Shown here piece after piece: positions 61,017 through 64,000 of a stretch of 64,000 nucleotides of DNA. Position 1 is the stretch's first letter, and every line of letters begins with the position of its first letter. The DNA is from Beijerinckiaceae bacterium. Its GTDB lineage: Bacteria > Pseudomonadota > Alphaproteobacteria > Rhizobiales > Beijerinckiaceae. The notes beneath the pieces are model-generated. The model searched no databases, had not been told where the DNA came from, and was given only the letters and a program-made list of their open reading frames with translations. The DNA lies in contig JAPZTO010000002.1 in the NCBI GenBank assembly GCA_027532775.1, positions 372,001-436,000 on the forward strand, written 5' to 3'. The translations under genes were made by a program, and so were the position numbers.

Positions 61017-62723
61017 TCAGAACAGGAAATAGCGCTGCGCCATCGGCAGGACCGTTGCGGGCTCGCAGACCAGAAGCTCGCCATCGGCCCGGACATGGTA
61101 GGTCTCCGGATCGATGTCGATCTTCGGCGTGGCGCCGTTATGGATCATGCTGGCCTTGCCGATGCCCGAGCGCACGTTTTCGACGGCCACCATCCGCCGC
61201 GCGACGCCGAGCTTCGCCTGAAGGCCGGCATCGAGCGCCGCTTGCGAGACGAAGGTCAGGCTCGAGCCGGTGCGGGCCTTGCCGTAAGCGCCGAACATGT
61301 AGCGGTAATGCATGGGCTGCGGCGTCGGGATGGAGGCATTCGGATCGCCCATCGGCGCGGCGGCGATGATGCCGCCCTTGAGGATCATTTCCGGCTTCAC
61401 GCCAAAAAAGGCCGGCGACCAGATCACGAGATCGGCCAGCTTGCCCTTCTCGACCGAGCCGATATGGCGCGAGACGCCATGCGCGATGGCCGGGTTGATC
61501 GTGTATTTCGCGACATAGCGCTTGGCGCGGATATTGTCGTTCGCGCCATCGCCGAGCAGGCTGCCGCGCTGCTTCTTCATCTTGTCCGCCGTCTGCCAGG
61601 TCCGGATGATCACCTCGCCGATGCGGCCCATGGCCTGGCTGTCGGACGACATCATCGAGAGCGCGCCGATATCGTGCAGGATATCCTCGGCCGCGATGGT
61701 TTCCTTGCGGATGCGGCTCTCGGCAAAGGCGAGATCCTCGGCGATCGAGGGATCGAGATGGTGGCAGACCATGAGCATGTCGAGATGCTCGTCGATCGTG
61801 TTCACCGTGAAGGGCCGCGTCGGGTTGGTGGACGAGGGCAGCACATTCGGCAGCCCGGCGATCTTCATGATGTCGGGCGCATGGCCGCCCCCTGCCCCCT
61901 CGGTATGGAAGGCATGGATGGTGCGGCCCTTGAAGGCGGCCACCGTATCCTCGACGAAGCCGCTCTCGTTGAGCGTATCCGTATGGATCATCACCTGGAT
62001 GTCCATCGCATCGGCGACGCTGAGGCAATTATCGATGGCGGCCGGGGTGGTGCCCCAATCCTCGTGCAGCTTCAGCGCGCAGGCCCCGCCGAGAATCTGC
62101 TCCTCCAGAGCGGCCGGCAGCGACGCATTGCCCTTGCCGGCAAAGCCGAGATTCATCGGAAAGGCATCCGCCGCCTCGATCATCCGGGCGATATGCCACG
62201 GGCCGGGCGTGCAGGTGGTGGCGAGGGTGCCATGGGCCGGGCCGGTGCCGCCGCCGAGCATCGAGGTGATGCCGGCCATCAGCGCTTCCTCGATCTGCTG
62301 CGGGCAGATGAAATGGATATGCGTGTCGAAGGCGCCGGCGGTGATGATCTTGCCCTCGCCGGCAATGATCTCGGTGCCCGGGCCGATGATGATATCCACG
62401 CCGGGCTGGATATCCGGGTTGCCGGCCTTGCCGATTGCCGCGATCAGCCCGTCTTTCAGGCCGATATCCGCTTTGACGATGCCCCAATGGTCGAGGATGA
62501 CCGCATTAGTGATGACGGTATCGACTGCGCCGGCGGCGCGCGTCACCTGGCTCTGGCCCATCCCGTCGCGGATGACCTTGCCGCCGCCGAATTTCACCTC
62601 CTCGCCATAGGTGGTGAAATCCTTCTCCACCTCGATGATGAGATCGGTATCGGCCAGCCGGATCCTGTCGCCCGTGGTCGGGCCGAACATGTCAGCGTAG
62701 AGGGTGCGGGGGATGCGGGCCAT
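61017..62723 (-). CDS. ureC: Urease subunit alpha
   Basis: The catalytic subunit that hydrolyses urea to ammonia and carbamate at a two-nickel centre. The 568 residues carry all expected ligands: H135 and H137 ([10 protein letters not shown]), the carbamylated K218 (ALKLHEDWG), H247 and H273, the flap C320-H321-H322 (MVCHHLDPS), and D361 ([14 protein letters not shown]). The length and the Phe C-terminus (MAQRYFLF) are normal. The upstream partner is the 99-residue insert and then ureB. ureA is not in the window. Confidence 0.98.
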   Translation of the reverse strand: MARIPRTLYADMFGPTTGDRIRLADTDLIIEVEKDFTTYGEEVKFGGGKVIRDGMGQSQVTRAAGAVDTVITNAVILDHWGIVKADIGLKDGLIAAIGKAGNPDIQPGVDIIIGPGTEIIAGEGKIITAGAFDTHIHFICPQQIEEALMAGITSMLGGGTGPAHGTLATTCTPGPWHIARMIEAADAFPMNLGFAGKGNASLPAALEEQILGGACALKLHEDWGTTPAAIDNCLSVADAMDIQVMIHTDTLNESGFVEDTVAAFKGRTIHAFHTEGAGGGHAPDIMKIAGLPNVLPSSTNPTRPFTVNTIDEHLDMLMVCHHLDPSIAEDLAFAESRIRKETIAAEDILHDIGALSMMSSDSQAMGRIGEVIIRTWQTADKMKKQRGSLLGDGANDNIRAKRYVAKYTINPAIAHGVSRHIGSVEKGKLADLVIWSPAFFGVKPEMILKGGIIAAAPMGDPNASIPTPQPMHYRYMFGAYGKARTGSSLTFVSQAALDAGLQAKLGVARRMVAVENVRSGIGKASMIHNGATPKIDIDPETYHVRADGELLVCEPATVLPMAQRYFLF

Positions 62724-62725
62724 CT

Positions 62726-63025
62726 TCAGTCTCCTAAACGCAGCGCGGCAAGTCTTGGCATGAGATCTGAGTAATTCGCCGGGTCGACGCTCAATCCCAT
62801 ATGTTCGGTCACAACCCCACGAAGAAACTCTTCGATCTTGGAAATTGGCATGTTGTTTCGAAGCGCAGCTGCAATTTCGCCAATATAGCGGTCGTATTCA
62901 TCTTCGGGGCCCTCTAGATCGCGAATGCCTATTGGGTCCCAGTAGTCCATGAGAATCTGACGAATTTCAGCGCGTTGCCTCCGCCATAATTCCTTTGAAT
63001 CGTGATCCTTGGGGAGGGCTGGCAT
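62726..63025 (-). CDS. 99-residue protein with WDPIGI...DEYD signature, low GC
   Basis: A protein of unknown function placed between ureB (three bases before it) and ureC (two bases after it), on the same strand. It has an N-terminal helix ([17 protein letters not shown]), the motif WDPIGI followed by EDEYDRY, and a C-terminal half [20 protein letters not shown]. This pattern recalls a widespread family of small proteins often labelled hypothetical, DUF1871-like, or immunity-like. The interval 62761-63000 is 118/240 G+C (49%), much lower than ureC and ureB, which suggests recent gain. No urease-related role is known to me. Confidence 0.75.
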   Translation of the reverse strand: MPALPKDHDSKELWRRQRAEIRQILMDYWDPIGIRDLEGPEDEYDRYIGEIAAALRNNMPISKIEEFLRGVVTEHMGLSVDPANYSDLMPRLAALRLGD

Positions 63026-63028
63026 CAG

Positions 63029-63334
63029 TCACACCTTCCCCATCACCTTCTGCTGGAAGCCATAAACCTCGCGCTTGCCGGCAATCGCGACGAGGCGGAC
63101 CTCGCGGGTCTGGCCCGGCTCGAAGCGCACGGCGGTGCCGGCGGGAATATCCAGCCGGAAGCCGCGTGCCTTGTCGCGGTCGAAGCGGAGGCCGTTATTG
63201 GTTTCGAAGAAATGGTAATGACTGCCGACCTGGATCGGCCGGTTGCCTGTATTGGAGACCGTGAGCGTCAGCGTCTCGCGGCCCTCGTTGAGGGTGATGT
63301 CGCCGTCCTTGGGGAAGATTTCGCCGGGGATCAT
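63029..63334 (-). CDS. ureB: Urease subunit beta
   Basis: Structural subunit of urease. The 101 residues start [18 protein letters not shown] with a GAGG site upstream, and hold the family blocks [19 protein letters not shown] and [18 protein letters not shown]. The length is normal. Eight bases separate its start from the hupE/ureJ stop. It is a separate protein, not fused to UreA. Confidence 0.97.
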   Translation of the reverse strand: MIPGEIFPKDGDITLNEGRETLTLTVSNTGNRPIQVGSHYHFFETNNGLRFDRDKARGFRLDIPAGTAVRFEPGQTREVRLVAIAGKREVYGFQQKVMGKV

Positions 63335-63341
63335 CGTGGCC

Positions 63342-63917
63342 TCACGCCATCGCCAGAGCGAGGCCGGCCGCAGCCACGAGGCCACCCGCCGCCTGAAGGA
63401 GCCGCGAGGAGGCCAGCCGCGTGAGGCCGAGGCCGAGCGCGATGCCGGCGCCATGCAGGGCCGATGTGGCCAAGGCGAAGCCGCCGCCGAAGGCCAGCGC
63501 GTTCCCCTCCATCTCGAGGCCATGCGCATAGCCATGGGCGAGGCCAGCCAGCGCGACCAGCACCGCCCCCGCCGCGACGGGCGCACGGAAGCCGAGAGCC
63601 AGCGCTCCGCCGAGCAGGATGACAGTCGAGGTGACCATCGCCTCGAGCCCGGGCAGCGCGCCAAGGAACGGCGCCAGGGCGAAGCCACCGAGCATCGCCG
63701 CCACGAAGGCCGCCGGCCAGCCGAGAATGGCCTTTCCGCCCCGGAAGGCCGCCCAAAGGCCCACCGCCAGCATGGCGAGGACATGGTCCGCTCCGCCGAC
63801 CGGATGCAGGAAGCCGGCGGCGAAGCCTCCGCCATGCCCGCCATGGGCGAAGGCGGGCGCGGCCAGCAGGGTCAAGCCGGCTGCGAGAGCAAGGCGGGTG
63901 AAAGCAGGACGGAGCAT
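63342..63917 (-). CDS. ureJ: HupE/UreJ family nickel permease
   Basis: Membrane protein that likely brings nickel into the cell for urease. The 191 residues begin with a signal peptide (cleavage near AFA-HG), then HGGHGGG. The HX5DH nickel motif HPVGGADH lies in the first helix region. Six or so hydrophobic helices follow, with HGYAHGLEM in the middle. The ATG at 63917 has AAGGGA upstream. Within a urease cluster the UreJ name is more fitting than HupE, though the two are one family. Confidence 0.9.
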   Translation of the reverse strand: MLRPAFTRLALAAGLTLLAAPAFAHGGHGGGFAAGFLHPVGGADHVLAMLAVGLWAAFRGGKAILGWPAAFVAAMLGGFALAPFLGALPGLEAMVTSTVILLGGALALGFRAPVAAGAVLVALAGLAHGYAHGLEMEGNALAFGGGFALATSALHGAGIALGLGLTRLASSRLLQAAGGLVAAAGLALAMA

Positions 63918-63927
63918 GGCAATCCCT

Positions 63928-64000
63928 TCAGTTCTTCCATTCGCGACCGCGCGTGGCATGGCTGGCAGCAACCTGCCAGCCCGCCTCGTTGCGGACATAG
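63928..64000 (-). CDS. C-terminal end of an NTF2-like (SnoaL/DUF4440-type) protein, cut by window edge
   Basis: Only the last 23 codons and the TGA (63928-63930) are present: YVRNEAGWQVAASHATRG followed by REWKN. The Y-V-R-x2-x-G-W-x-V-x-A-x-H pattern is typical of the last strand of small NTF2-like folds. It is ten bases upstream of the ureJ start on the same strand, so it may be part of the urease operon. The assignment rests on a very short stretch. Confidence 0.5.
   Translation of the reverse strand, partial: YVRNEAGWQVAASHATRGREWKN

Overview
This 64 kb window is chromosomal DNA from a GC-rich alphaproteobacterium, most likely of the order Hyphomicrobiales (Rhizobiales). The order-level call rests on gene order and protein content, not on a database search. 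Three conserved blocks support it: aspS / rnd / ppx / ppk / hdaA / perM / pgsA / purM / purN; ndk / ABC-F / holC / pepA / lptFGD / surA-like / rsmA / gmk / mltG / fabF / acpP / fabG / fabD; and rpsF / rpsR / DUF2232 / rplI / dnaB / alr / radA / cvpA / purF. Genes are packed tightly and no gene-free stretch exceeds 300 bases. I see no rRNA, tRNA, insertion sequence, prophage or CRISPR array.

Layout. 1-12 kb: the 5' part of aspS (cut by the window edge), rnd, an orphan chemoreceptor, the polyphosphate genes ppx and ppk, the DnaA regulator hdaA, a PerM-type permease, a phosphatidyltransferase, and the purine genes purM-purN. 12-16 kb: a small accessory group with a YafY/WYL regulator, an orphan molybdopterin oxidoreductase and an EamA exporter. 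16-28 kb: ndk, an ABC-F ATPase, a LysE exporter, DNA polymerase III chi, leucyl aminopeptidase, and a tightly coupled outer-membrane operon lptF-lptG-lptD-surA-like-rsmA. 28-34 kb: gmk, mltG and the fatty-acid genes fabF-acpP-fabG-fabD, plus a uracil-DNA glycosylase-like gene. 34-44 kb: ribosomal proteins S6, S18 and L9, dnaB, alr, radA, cvpA, purF and an SDR. 44-57 kb: small secreted proteins, der, a YfgM-like TPR protein, an NnrU-family protein, guaB, rsmB, guaA, a sterol-desaturase-family protein, an HAD phosphatase, rlmE and a second Ppx/GppA protein. 57-64 kb: a urease cluster on the minus strand (hupE/ureJ, ureB, a foreign-looking 99-residue gene, ureC, msrQ, ureE, ureF, ureG). ureA and ureD are not in the window and may lie beyond its right edge.

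How the genes work together. Purine synthesis is spread over purM, purN, purF, guaB and guaA. Envelope building is covered by the Lpt transport genes, fatty-acid synthesis, alr and mltG. Polyphosphate metabolism has ppk and two Ppx/GppA proteins. The urease cluster supplies two structural subunits, a nickel permease, and the UreE/F/G metallochaperones.

The window is mostly core genome and I do not see a clearly new multi-gene system. The best leads are local: a roughly 49% GC gene with a WDPIGI...DEYD signature between ureC and ureB; a perfect 10-bp inverted repeat just upstream of the YafY regulator; an easily missed 58-residue GTG-start gene with a near-perfect ribosome binding site between alr and radA; a nested hairpin plus terminator between rplI and dnaB; and several small secreted proteins or lipoproteins of unknown function.
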